Assembly (NCBI GenBank): GCA_041608535.1
Contig: JBFISM010000118.1
Span: 1 to 11,790 of the forward strand
Origin: JBFISM01 sp041608535
Lineage (GTDB): Bacteria; Actinomycetota; Acidimicrobiia; Spongiisociales; UBA5794
Length of the DNA: 11,790 nucleotides
Direction: 5' to 3'
Position numbers and translations under genes: made by a program. This document shows, piece after piece, positions 1 to 6,490 of the stretch (positions within the stretch are counted from its first letter, which is position 1; every line of letters starts with the position of its first letter). Below the pieces are notes generated by a model, which was given only the letters and a program-made list of their open reading frames with translations, did no database searches and was not told where the DNA came from.

Positions 1-2
1 TC

Positions 3-332
3 TTCAGGGAGGACGACACCCTGGTCATCCGCGCCGAGCTGCCCGGCATCGAGGCCGACGACATCGAGGTCGATGTCGAGGGCTCGGTTCTCCATGTCAA
101 GGGCGAAAAGAAGGTGGAGCACGAGATCGAGGAAGACGACCGGTTCCTGCGTGAATGCCGGTACGGAGCCTTCCGCCGCGATGTCATGCTGCCGGACGGC
201 GTGGATCCCAAGCTCGTCGAAGCCACGTTCGAGAACGGCGTGCTCATGATCCGGGTGCCCATTCCCATGGAACCCGAAGAGCCCGTCGCCATGCAGATCG
301 AGGTCAAGCCGCTCGAGGTGGCCAAGACCTGA
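3..332 (+). CDS. Small heat-shock protein Hsp20/alpha-crystallin, 5' truncated
   Basis: An ATP-independent holdase chaperone that keeps unfolding cytoplasmic proteins soluble under stress. The frame is open from the first complete codon of the window (position 3) to TGA at 330-332, giving 109 residues. Bacterial Hsp20 proteins are usually about 140-150 residues, so roughly the first 35-40 residues lie outside the window. Family signs in order: the beta-strand segment with ELPGI near residues 12-16, the strand pair around VDVEGSVLHVKGEKK, the loop containing F-R-R-D-V-x-LP-x-x-VD, and the closing alpha-crystallin signature ATFENGVLMIRVP. The tail contains QIEV, a plausible I-x-I/V motif of the kind that docks neighbouring dimers. 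An internal ATG at 114 is only a methionine-independent cut point of this frame; a start there would remove half of the alpha-crystallin domain, so it is not the real start. The gene faces the Uma2-like gene, with a hairpin between them. The family is secure; the exact length is unknown. Confidence 0.93.
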   Translation, partial: FREDDTLVIRAELPGIEADDIEVDVEGSVLHVKGEKKVEHEIEEDDRFLRECRYGAFRRDVMLPDGVDPKLVEATFENGVLMIRVPIPMEPEEPVAMQIEVKPLEVAKT

Positions 333-341
333 CGCTCAATC

Positions 342-371
342 ACCTGGGCCTGGCCCTCGCCGGGCCCAGGT
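342..371. terminator. GC-rich hairpin between facing genes
   Basis: ACCTGGGCC at 342-350 is the exact reverse complement of GGCCCAGGT at 363-371, a 9-bp stem that can gain two more inner pairs. It begins ten bases after the Hsp20 stop and ends about ten bases before the Uma2-like stop, which arrives from the other strand. This is the expected place for a shared bidirectional terminator. No clear T-run follows on either strand, as is common in high-GC actinobacteria, so the assignment rests on stem strength and position. Confidence 0.55.
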
Positions 372-381
372 AGGCCCTCGG

Positions 382-965
382 TCAGCCGTGGGGTCCTGGT
401 TTCGCGTCCGCCATGCCTGCTGGGCCTCGAGTCAGGAGCGAGCCTGGGTCTAAGGTGACGTCCGCTGCACCGGTATCGAGGGTGACCGATTCGCCCGGTC
501 CGTGGCGGCCCTGTTCGACGAACACCCCGTCCACCAGTCCGTACACGATCACCACCGCTCCGGACGGATCGATGATCCAGTACCGCTGGAACCCCGCCGC
601 CGCATACTTCGCCGCCTTGCGGATCATGTCGGCCGCCGGGTCCGAGGACAGGATCTCGACCACGAGGTGGGGGTCGGCGGTGAGGCGCAGTGGCGCATCC
701 GTGGCGTCGTACACCATGACGTCCGGCACGAATTGGTCGGGTCCCGGCTTCCATCCCCAGCCCTCGATGACCTCGACCCCGTCGGGCATTGCCTCTTCGA
801 TGAGATTGGCCAGGCGGCGCGAGCGATCTTCCGATGCGGCTGGGTGGGGGCCGGCGCCATCACCAGCTCGCCATCGATGTACTCCCCCCGAACGTCCGGC
901 GGGAGCGCTTCGCACTCCTCCCACGACATCGGGATCCGATCTCCCGGCTGCATTGTCGTAGTCAT
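382..965 (-). pseudogene. Uma2 family (DUF820) restriction-endonuclease-like protein, frameshifted
   Basis: Uma2 proteins have a PD-(D/E)xK nuclease fold. Their cellular role is poorly known and they are often multicopy. The N-terminal part runs from ATG at 963-965 and contains the family opening MSWEECEALPPD, then GEYIDGELVMAPAP and the PHRKIAR helix. The remainder sits in another reading frame and ends at TGA (382-384): RLANLIEEAMPDG, FVPDVMVYD, HLVVEILSSD, then KAAKYAAAGFQRYWIID. The presumed metal and catalytic residues D (VPDVMVYD), E (VVEILS) and K (KAAKY) are all present. Joining the two frames within about 813-826 gives a continuous protein of 193-194 residues, the usual family length. 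The shift is a 1-base loss or a 2-base (CG/GC) gain in a CG-repetitive stretch. As written, translation from the ATG would run into non-homologous sequence. An alternative ATG near 924 exists in the C-terminal frame, but its first residues do not look like the family. Either a young pseudogene or a sequencing indel. Confidence 0.82.
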
Positions 966-984
966 GTCATGGACCGTACACCTG

Positions 985-1006
985 CAGGGCTCACCACTCT
1001 GCCCTG
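985..1006. promoter_or_regulatory. Inverted repeat in divergent promoter gap
   Basis: CAGGGC at 985-990 and GCCCTG at 1001-1006 form a perfect 6-bp inverted repeat with a 10-base spacer. They lie in the 129-base gap between the starts of the Uma2-like gene (leftward) and the ceramidase-like gene (rightward). It could be an operator or a chance palindrome in GC-rich DNA. No convincing -35/-10 pair was seen in this gap. Confidence 0.2.
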
Positions 1007-1094
1007 TGGCCAGCGTGCCAGCCCGGTGTGACAGATCTCGCTGTCGGGAGGTCACGGTCGTCGCCGGGCACGCTTGGCGCGGTAGCGTCGCCGG

Positions 1095-2090
1095 ATGGAG
1101 ACGCAGACGCCGCGGCGGGTTGCCCTGGGTGCGCTGGGGCTGTTTGCCATCGGCTTCGTGGGGTGGGGGCTGATCGGGTGGGGGACGCCGGCGGCGAACG
1201 AGCAGGCGATCGGCGAGATCTCTCGCTGGTGTGAGCGAGTGGGCGGCGGCCTGCTGCGGGAGCCGATCAACACGTTGGGCAATCTCGGGTTCGTCGTCGC
1301 CGGGCTGGCGATGTTCGCGATGCTGGCTCGGGACGTGGCCACCGGCCGCCGGCCGCTGAACCGGTTCATCGGTCACAGCCCGACGGCCCTGCTCTACGCC
1401 TCCGCCGCGGTGTTCCTCGGTCCCGGCTCGATGGTGATGCACGGGAGCCACACGTTCTTCGGTGCCTGGATCGACAACGTTTCGATGGTCTCCTACATCC
1501 TCATCCCCTGGCTGGTGAACCTGGCGGCGCTGGGGCGGTGGCGCGAGCGCACGATGTTCACGGTCTACGCCGCCATCCTTGCCGCCTACGCCGCCGGTTT
1601 TTGGTTTCTCGGGCCGGACCTGGGCATCGGGCTCGATCTGTTTGGTGTGTCGATCGGCATCTGGGTGATCTCCGAGGTGCTGTACCGCTGGTGGTCACCG
1701 CTGCTGCGCCCGTTGTCGGGTTTCGTCGGCTTCGGTGTCGCCGCGGTGTTCGGTATCACCCCCGCCGTGATGCTGGAAGCGCCCGGGGAGTACTGGTGGG
1801 TGGTGCTCTTCTGGGTGCCCGCTCTCGTCGCCCGCCACCCGGCAAAGGGTCGCCGGCGCTACGTGCCGTGGTTCTGGCTCGGCATCGCCTCGTTCCTGGT
1901 CGCCTATGCCATCTGGCTCACCGGCACCGCCGACCACGAGCTGTGCCGTCCCGATTCGCTCGTCCAGGCGCACGCCATATGGCACCTGCTCACTGCCTTC
2001 GCCACCTGGTCCTTCTTCCAGTACTTCCGCACCGAGCGTCCGGTGCGCGTCGCAGTGGAGGACCAGGCGGCAGAGGTCGTTCGTCGGTAG
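1095..2090 (+). CDS. Ceramidase-like membrane hydrolase (CREST superfamily)
   Basis: A 331-residue multi-pass membrane protein, hydrophobic from about residue 9 to 310 with at least seven membrane segments. It belongs to the CREST superfamily (alkaline ceramidases, PAQR, Per1, TMEM8), intramembrane zinc amidohydrolases. The signature residues sit as in alkaline ceramidase: S112 and H116 in GPGSMVMH, D127 in WIDN (eleven after H116), and H293/H297 in HAIWH. The N-terminal WCERVGGGLLREPINTLGNL (residues 45-64) matches the conserved WCE...E..NT.SNL stretch that forms the calcium site in the human enzyme, although the Asn of that site is not conserved. Known members cleave the amide of ceramide or similar N-acyl lipids; the bacterial substrate here is unknown. 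ATG at 1095 has no obvious Shine-Dalgarno, so translation may be leaderless. The C-terminal region resembles the broken copy at 2914-3216. It faces the NTF2-like gene. Confidence 0.85.
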   Translation: METQTPRRVALGALGLFAIGFVGWGLIGWGTPAANEQAIGEISRWCERVGGGLLREPINTLGNLGFVVAGLAMFAMLARDVATGRRPLNRFIGHSPTALLYASAAVFLGPGSMVMHGSHTFFGAWIDNVSMVSYILIPWLVNLAALGRWRERTMFTVYAAILAAYAAGFWFLGPDLGIGLDLFGVSIGIWVISEVLYRWWSPLLRPLSGFVGFGVAAVFGITPAVMLEAPGEYWWVVLFWVPALVARHPAKGRRRYVPWFWLGIASFLVAYAIWLTGTADHELCRPDSLVQAHAIWHLLTAFATWSFFQYFRTERPVRVAVEDQAAEVVRR

Positions 2091-2122
2091 AGGCGGCTCT
2101 CGAGCCGGACTCGCCTGAGCTC

Positions 2123-2157
2123 AGCGCATGCAGCGCCGAACCGACGCTGCGAGCGCT
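2123..2157. terminator. Long imperfect hairpin between facing genes
   Basis: AGCGC (2123-2127) pairs with GCGCT (2153-2157), and GCAGCG (2130-2135) pairs with CGCTGC (2145-2150). This gives 11 paired bases with a 2x2 internal loop and a 9-base apical loop. A smaller hairpin, CGGCT-CTCG-AGCCG, lies at 2094-2107. Both are in the 65-base gap between the ceramidase-like stop and the NTF2-like stop, so they may terminate both transcripts. The outer arm overlaps the TAG of the NTF2-like gene. No T-run is seen. Confidence 0.45.
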
Positions 2158-2524
2158 AGCCCAACAGGTCGGAAATGAGCTTCTGATCCTCGGGAACGAT
2201 CCAGATGTCGGTGATCTTGTCGCCGGACGTGTGATAGATGATTGCGTTGTTCACCCGGATGTCGCGACCGTTCGGGTCGATGTGCCAGGAGTTGAGGACG
2301 ACGGCGTGGTCATCGCTGACCAGCAGGTCGTGCTCCTCGACGTCGAGGCTGCCAAAGGCATCCATGACCTGGCCGAGCATGGACTGATACTCGTCCTTGC
2401 CGTGCGCCGTCCCCCACCCCGACATGTGCAATGTGACGTCGTCACTGAAGTAGTCCATCGAGCCGGCGTAATCCCCGGCGACGACCAGATCGAGGTAGGC
2501 ACGCATCATGTCATAGCTCGCCAT
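2156..2524 (-). CDS. NTF2-like / SnoaL-like domain protein
   Basis: A 122-residue single-domain protein of the NTF2/ketosteroid-isomerase/SnoaL-like cone fold. Members are small enzymes or ligand-binding proteins, and this one is probably cytoplasmic, with no signal peptide or membrane segment. Family features: an N-terminal helix (MMRAYLDLVVAGDY), then YFSDDVTLHMSGWGTAHGKDEY, a long second helix (MLGQVMDAFGSL), then antiparallel strands including DHAVVLNSWHID, VNNAIIYHT and DKITDIWIVPED. The start is ATG at 2522-2524 because GGAGGAG lies 5-6 bases upstream. An upstream in-frame ATG at 2554 would add ten residues and has no such site. The catalytic function cannot be read from sequence; the fold covers isomerases, dehydratases and polyketide cyclases. 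Convergent with the ceramidase-like gene. Confidence 0.85.
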   Translation of the reverse strand: MASYDMMRAYLDLVVAGDYAGSMDYFSDDVTLHMSGWGTAHGKDEYQSMLGQVMDAFGSLDVEEHDLLVSDDHAVVLNSWHIDPNGRDIRVNNAIIYHTSGDKITDIWIVPEDQKLISDLLG

Positions 2525-2529
2525 GTCCA

Positions 2530-2536
2530 CTCCTCC
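2530..2536 (-). promoter_or_regulatory. Strong ribosome binding site for the NTF2-like gene
   Basis: On the minus strand GGAGGAG is followed five bases later by the ATG at 2524. It decides the start codon of the NTF2-like gene and is the clearest Shine-Dalgarno in the window. Confidence 0.75.
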
Positions 2537-2879
2537 ATTAGCGATTCTGAACAAAAGCTACCGAACGCGACTCGCCGACGGGCGTTGCTGCATGCCGAGC
2601 TGTGTCGCTCGTGACAGACTCACCCAACGGCGCCACGCCTCAGCCCTCCCTCCCGCGGGTATGAGCGGGATGCGCACCCGGATCGTGCCAGCCACGGACG
2701 GAATCCGACCGGAATGGTGAGCTCCGTGGTGTCGTCCGCCATGGAGGAGTTCACGGTGCTCGACTCTGCGGCGGTCGACTGGATCGATCAGCGCCTGGGT
2801 TGCGTGCACCTCGCAGCGCCGCAAGAACCCGAGCCCGTCGACGGGTATCGGGTCGTCATCGAGACGGCTGTGGCACAGT
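2537..2879. other. Non-coding stretch without a recognisable gene
   Basis: No frame on either strand shows a recognisable family across this interval. Long open frames exist on both strands, but their translations are arginine- and proline-rich shadows typical of GC-rich DNA. It should hold the promoter of the NTF2-like gene. Around 2836-2865 there is a weaker, degenerate echo of the CMD-gene fragment that follows (shared core AAGAACCCGAGC on the + strand). The interval may therefore be decayed gene sequence. Confidence 0.4.
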
Positions 2880-2913
2880 TGAAGAACCCGAGCTCCACGA
2901 GTACCGGTTCGGT
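2880..2913 (-). repeat. 34-bp fragment of a CMD/AhpD-like gene (copy 1)
   Basis: Matches 11539-11572 at 33 of 34 bases, in the same orientation. On the minus strand it encodes TEPVLVELGFF, the counterpart of TEPELVELGFF in the CMD-family gene at the right end of the window. Homology stops at about 2913, where ceramidase-like sequence begins on the opposite strand. Confidence 0.8.
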
Positions 2914-3216
2914 CCGCCACTCGGCCGAAGGTCGCCGCCGTTACGTGCCGTGGTTCTGGTTGGGCATAGCCTCGTTCACTGTGGCCTATGCGACCTGGCT
3001 CACCGGCACTGCCGACCATGAGCTGTGCCGCCCCGATCTGCTGATCCCGACGCACGCCATCCGGTACCTGCTCACCGCCTTCGCCACATGGAGCTTTTTC
3101 ATGTACTTCCGCACCGAGCGCCCGGTGCGAGTGACGGTGGAGGACAACCTGTCGATGGTGACACACATCCTCATCTTCTAGCTGGTGAACCTGGCGCCGC
3201 CAGAGCGTTGGCGGAG
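2914..3216 (+). pseudogene. Scrambled ceramidase-like gene remnant
   Basis: Residues encoded from about 2914 to 3145 align closely with residues ~247-323 of the intact ceramidase-like protein: GRRRYVPWFWLGIASF, WLTGTADHELCRPD, LLTAFATWSFF, YFRTERPVRV and VED. From 3143 the same frame switches to a copy of the middle of that protein (residues ~127-151), reading DNLSMVTHILIF, then TAG, then LVNLAPPERWR. The order is therefore C-terminal piece first and internal piece second, joined at a shared GAC. The second metal-binding histidine is lost: HAIWH has become HAIRY. The N-terminal half and the first metal-site motif are missing, and a stop replaces the Trp of the internal piece. An open frame from 2714 reads through it, but its first 66 codons resemble nothing recognisable. 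A non-functional remnant of a diverged paralogue, not a recent exact copy. Confidence 0.8.
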
Positions 3217-3374
3217 CTGCCGAGACGTGAGCCGGGGCCAACTCGAACGTAATTTGTGCGTTTCCAGAGTGAACGCCACAGAACAAGGCGCTATTGGGGG
3301 GAGACGAAGCTCTGATCGAGTGCATGATCTCGTAGATCTGCTGTGCCCGAAATCCGCTGCCTGCGTCCATCCAC
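3217..3374. other. Spacer downstream of the MMPL gene
   Basis: 158 bases between the ceramidase remnant and the stop of the MMPL gene. A minus-strand frame continues open here, but its translation matches no family I recognise. No strong terminator hairpin was found after the MMPL stop. Confidence 0.3.
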
Positions 3375-6140
3375 TCAGTCTGCACGCGAAGCAGGCTCGA
3401 GATTCCGGAGTGAAGGCACCCTCGCCGGACCGTCGCTGGTGATCGCCACGAGGAGCGGCGGTAGAACGATCAGGGTCGCAAAGAGCGCCATAGCGATCAT
3501 GATTGCGGTGAGGAAGCCGTACACGGCGAACATCGGCATCGGAGCAAAGGCCATGATGGCGAATCCGACGATCGACGAGATCGCGGACGCCGCCAGGGCT
3601 GCCCCGGTGCCCGTGCCGGCAGCTCGAAGCGCCTGGAGGCGAACATGGAGTCGGTTCAGCTCCTCGCGATAGCGCATGACGAAGTGGATGGCGAAGTCGA
3701 TGCCAATACCGATTGACACGGCCCCGATGGTGGCGGTGACCACATTGATTCCATACCCCGCCAGGTGCATGTAGGCGTACAGCCACGACACCACGACCAG
3801 GATCGGTGCGATGCTCACCAACGCAAATCGAACCGACTTCATGAACAGCGCTGCCACGATGAAGCAGGCCACCACCGACAACGGCAGCGCAACAGCAAGT
3901 GCTCGAACGATGGCAAGCAGCTGCTCATCCCTGACGATTGCCGACCCGGAGAGGGTCGCCTGCGCATCCGGGTCGGTTTCCTGCAGCTCGCTTTCGAGGT
4001 CCGCTACGAGCGGATCGAGATCCGCACGGGCGGCGGCGATGTTCTCTTGTGCCCTGCTACCTACGACGAACGCAGACAGGATCGTCGCGTGGCGATCGGT
4101 ATCGGGGTCGAGCCACAGATTCGTGTTGACGCCGTCGGGCGTGCGGATGAGACGCTCGGGATCTAGTGGTACGCCGGCCGCGCTGGTGAATTCGTACACG
4201 GCGGTCACCTGGTCGGCGGTGTCCGGATACCCGTCGCCATCGGTGTCGGTGATGGCGACTCCGGTGGTGGTCTCGACCGCTCCGAGGGCGAACGGGCTCT
4301 CCATCGCGTCGGAGACGACGTCGAGCACCCCCCCTGTGACGAGAGTCACGCCGTCCTCGTCGACGGCGAGATGCTCGTTGTCGACGGTGGCCACGCGCTG
4401 CGCAAACCTATCGAGGGCTGCGAGTGCGGTGGGTTGGGTGAGGTCAGCTTCGACGTAGACGGTCGCCGGCTCACCTCCCTGCTGCCCGACGTATTCGTCC
4501 AGTTTGTCGAGCGAGACCACAACGTCGGAATCGGAGGCAAAGAAGTCTTTCACGTCGAACCGGGCGTCGATTCGGACCGCCACCACGACAGCAGCTGCAC
4601 TGACCGCCACCATGATCGGCAGGACTATCCATCGCCCCTGGCCCATGACCTCTACCAGGCGACCGAGCCGGGGGGCCAACACCGGTCGCCCGCTGCCGCC
4701 ACTGACGTCACGTCCTGTGCGTCGGCGTGTGAACCAAAAGGGCCCGGCGATGAAAGCCAGGACGTAGACGACCAACAGCCCGACGCCGATGGCCGGGGCG
4801 ATATAGACGAGGAAGAGAACGACCGCCATCGCTCCGGTCGCCGCGGCACCGGAGGCGGCGGATCGACCGACACCTCGGAGCCTGGTGGCTGGTGGGCTGC
4901 CGAGGGTCTCATCGACCACCATCACGACGAGGGGGGTGACGAGCCCCAGCATGAAGAATGCTGCGACGAGCGCCAAGGCTGCTCCGATACCGAACTGGAT
5001 GATCGACTCGATGCGTGCCGACAGGTTCGAAAGGAATGCCACGGAATCGGACACGAGCGCGAGCACAAGCGCGCCGAACACGCCTCCCAGTCCGACGACG
5101 AACGCAACCCGGGGCCGGTAGCCGTGGAAAGCTTCTTCGCGGTAACGGCCGATGGCGTGAAAGGCGAAGTCGATCCCGAACGAGATCATCGCCACCGGGA
5201 CGATGAAGCTGAGTATCTGACCGGTTTCCAGCCCGACGAGATTGGACAGGCCCTTGAGCCAGATCATCAGCGCCGAGAGCGCAGCGCCGGCGATTGCGAC
5301 CGCCCAGTAGGAGCGAAGAACGATTCCGGTGACCACCAGCACCGCAAGGATGGTGAACCCGATGAACGGCCCGGCTGCCTGAGCCTGCTCGCCTGCGGTG
5401 AGGTTGACATCGATGGCGATCCCCCAGGCACCGATGAAATCCTCGTCACCGCGGAGGGCGGCTTGCACGTCTCGAGCGAACTCTTCTTTCGTCGTGTCGT
5501 CGCTCCCCAAGGTGATCTCTTGCCCGCCGCCGCCCAGCGCAACATTGTCCGCGGCCACTCCGAAGATGAAGGCTGGCGACTCCCATTGCCCGGTATCGGC
5601 GCTGAAGGTGGTTCCGACCGCCGCCAAACCCCACTGAGACGGACCGGTTTCGGCGAGCAGCGTGGAGACGGCCGAGGTGACCTGCTGCTCGGTGGCCCCT
5701 TCGAGGCCGCCGAATCCGGCCGCTTCGAGTCGTGCGTCGAGCTCATCGGCGATGGTGTACACGCCCTGAACATCGGCGCCGGTCTCGGGGTCGAAGTACG
5801 AGACGAGCTTGGGTCCCAGATCGGCGTCCGCCCGGAGTGCCTGCGAGTTCTCATAGAGCTCGAGTAGCGGCTCGCGGCTGAGGACGTTGCCTTCGCTCGA
5901 CTCGACGATGTACCCGGCTCCGTACACGTCGGATGCGAACCGTTCGCTGACGAGATCCTGGGCTTCGATGATCTCACCCGAGGGGTCTTGTGAGGCCGCC
6001 GAATCCGGCGCCATTGTCAGCATCGGTACCGCCAAGGCGGCGGTTGCCACCATCGACCCAACGATCACGATCTTGGTGTGATCCGAAATCCACTCGGCAA
6101 CGCGCAAACCCGATCTGCGCGGATGCCGATCGAGATCCAT
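3375..6140 (-). CDS. MMPL/RND family transporter (HAE3-like)
   Basis: A 921-residue inner-membrane transporter with the internal duplication typical of the MMPL/HAE3 branch of the RND superfamily; members export lipids, hopanoids or hydrophobic compounds by proton motive force. TM1 is at ~22-42, followed by a large extracytoplasmic domain (~43-255). A first bundle spans ~256-470 and includes GIDFAFHAIGRYREE (322-336). TM7 is at ~504-523, followed by a second extracytoplasmic domain (~524-740). The second bundle spans ~743-902 and has the matching GIDFAIHFVMRYREE (813-827). The repeated GIDFAxH...RYREE is the diagnostic conserved loop. The second outer domain carries TDTDGDGYPDTAD (631-643), a calcium-loop-like motif. 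ATG at 6138-6140 is chosen because GAGAGG lies nine bases upstream; longer in-frame starts at 6173 and 6437 lack such a site and add low-complexity sequence. The substrate cannot be told from sequence, and no periplasmic adaptor or outer-membrane partner is nearby. Confidence 0.9.
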   Translation of the reverse strand: MDLDRHPRRSGLRVAEWISDHTKIVIVGSMVATAALAVPMLTMAPDSAASQDPSGEIIEAQDLVSERFASDVYGAGYIVESSEGNVLSREPLLELYENSQALRADADLGPKLVSYFDPETGADVQGVYTIADELDARLEAAGFGGLEGATEQQVTSAVSTLLAETGPSQWGLAAVGTTFSADTGQWESPAFIFGVAADNVALGGGGQEITLGSDDTTKEEFARDVQAALRGDEDFIGAWGIAIDVNLTAGEQAQAAGPFIGFTILAVLVVTGIVLRSYWAVAIAGAALSALMIWLKGLSNLVGLETGQILSFIVPVAMISFGIDFAFHAIGRYREEAFHGYRPRVAFVVGLGGVFGALVLALVSDSVAFLSNLSARIESIIQFGIGAALALVAAFFMLGLVTPLVVMVVDETLGSPPATRLRGVGRSAASGAAATGAMAVVLFLVYIAPAIGVGLLVVYVLAFIAGPFWFTRRRTGRDVSGGSGRPVLAPRLGRLVEVMGQGRWIVLPIMVAVSAAAVVVAVRIDARFDVKDFFASDSDVVVSLDKLDEYVGQQGGEPATVYVEADLTQPTALAALDRFAQRVATVDNEHLAVDEDGVTLVTGGVLDVVSDAMESPFALGAVETTTGVAITDTDGDGYPDTADQVTAVYEFTSAAGVPLDPERLIRTPDGVNTNLWLDPDTDRHATILSAFVVGSRAQENIAAARADLDPLVADLESELQETDPDAQATLSGSAIVRDEQLLAIVRALAVALPLSVVACFIVAALFMKSVRFALVSIAPILVVVSWLYAYMHLAGYGINVVTATIGAVSIGIGIDFAIHFVMRYREELNRLHVRLQALRAAGTGTGAALAASAISSIVGFAIMAFAPMPMFAVYGFLTAIMIAMALFATLIVLPPLLVAITSDGPARVPSLRNLEPASRAD

Positions 6141-6490
6141 GGCGGTCCGCCTCTCGACGGGTCCTATGAGCATCGAACACGCTGCGATGAGCGGACAGAG
6201 GCGAAGGTCATGACCTCCCACGTGGTCAGCCGCGTCGACCGCCTCGTCGTGGAAGCTGACGTCTCTGGTGCCGACGTCCCCGAGGTCGTCTGGATGTCGA
6301 GGGTGCGATCGACGACATTCCTTCGGCGCCGACGACCGCCTCATCGCTGCTGACAGCCAGATCGTTGAAGTCGACTCCCGCGGGCATTCCACCGGCCGGT
6401 TTGCATCATGACGTGGCTGAGCATGGAGCACCAGCAACCTCTTGCGTACCGATGCGGCCCGACCAGCGCTGCGTCGAGTAGGTTCGCGGT
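6141..6490. promoter_or_regulatory. Divergent intergenic region between MMPL and GDH genes
   Basis: 350 bases that must carry the promoters of the leftward transporter and probably of the rightward dehydrogenase. No convincing -35/-10 boxes or operator palindromes were found. The middle (6210-6411) may hold a broken short gene, listed separately. The stretch 6412-6490 contains only the 28-codon frame that ends at 6494 inside the GDH start (GTGA). Confidence 0.4.
6210..6411 (+). pseudogene. Possible small protein gene split by two 1-base gaps
   Basis: ATG at 6210 follows AGAGGCGAAGG and opens a protein-like frame (MTSHVVSRVDRLVVEADVSG, then ADVPEVV). The sense continues in a second frame from about 6293 (DVEGAIDDIP). 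It then continues in a third frame from 6322 (FGADDRLIAADS, QIVEVDSRGHSTGRFAS) to TGA at 6409-6411. Adding one C near 6290 and one T near 6320 would give a single 67-residue acidic protein. I do not recognise a family. The stop overlaps an ATG at 6408 (ATGA) that opens a 28-codon frame, which ends by overlapping the GDH start region. The case rests only on the protein-like composition of the three segments. It may instead be ordinary spacer. Confidence 0.3.

Noticed and set aside
624..1451. 275-codon minus-strand frame taken as one gene
   Set aside because: Only the part from 965 downwards to about 820 is protein-like (the Uma2 N-terminus). The upstream part is antisense to the ceramidase-like gene.
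1538..2614. 358-codon + strand frame overlapping the ceramidase-like gene and the NTF2-like gene
   Set aside because: Arginine-rich translation without family features; it overlaps two recognisable genes in other frames.
2714..3181. 155-residue protein as a functional gene
   Set aside because: It is a chimera: an unrecognisable lead, a piece antisense to a CMD fragment, then ceramidase C-terminus and middle in the wrong order. A metal histidine is lost and the frame ends at a TAG inside a conserved segment.
2558..3385. 275-codon minus-strand frame spanning the spacer
   Set aside because: It crosses the ceramidase remnant on the opposite strand and shows no recognisable domain; openness is explained by GC content.
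4371..5867. 498-codon open frame on the + strand opposite the MMPL gene
   Set aside because: Its translation is rich in D, E, G, R and H with no domain, and it mirrors the codon pattern of the well-supported transporter on the other strand. An antisense shadow of GC-rich coding DNA.
6141..6437. Longer N-terminus for the MMPL transporter
   Set aside because: The extra 99 residues are H/R/D-rich with no membrane segment or family similarity, and the ATGs at 6437 and 6173 lack a ribosome site, unlike the ATG at 6140.
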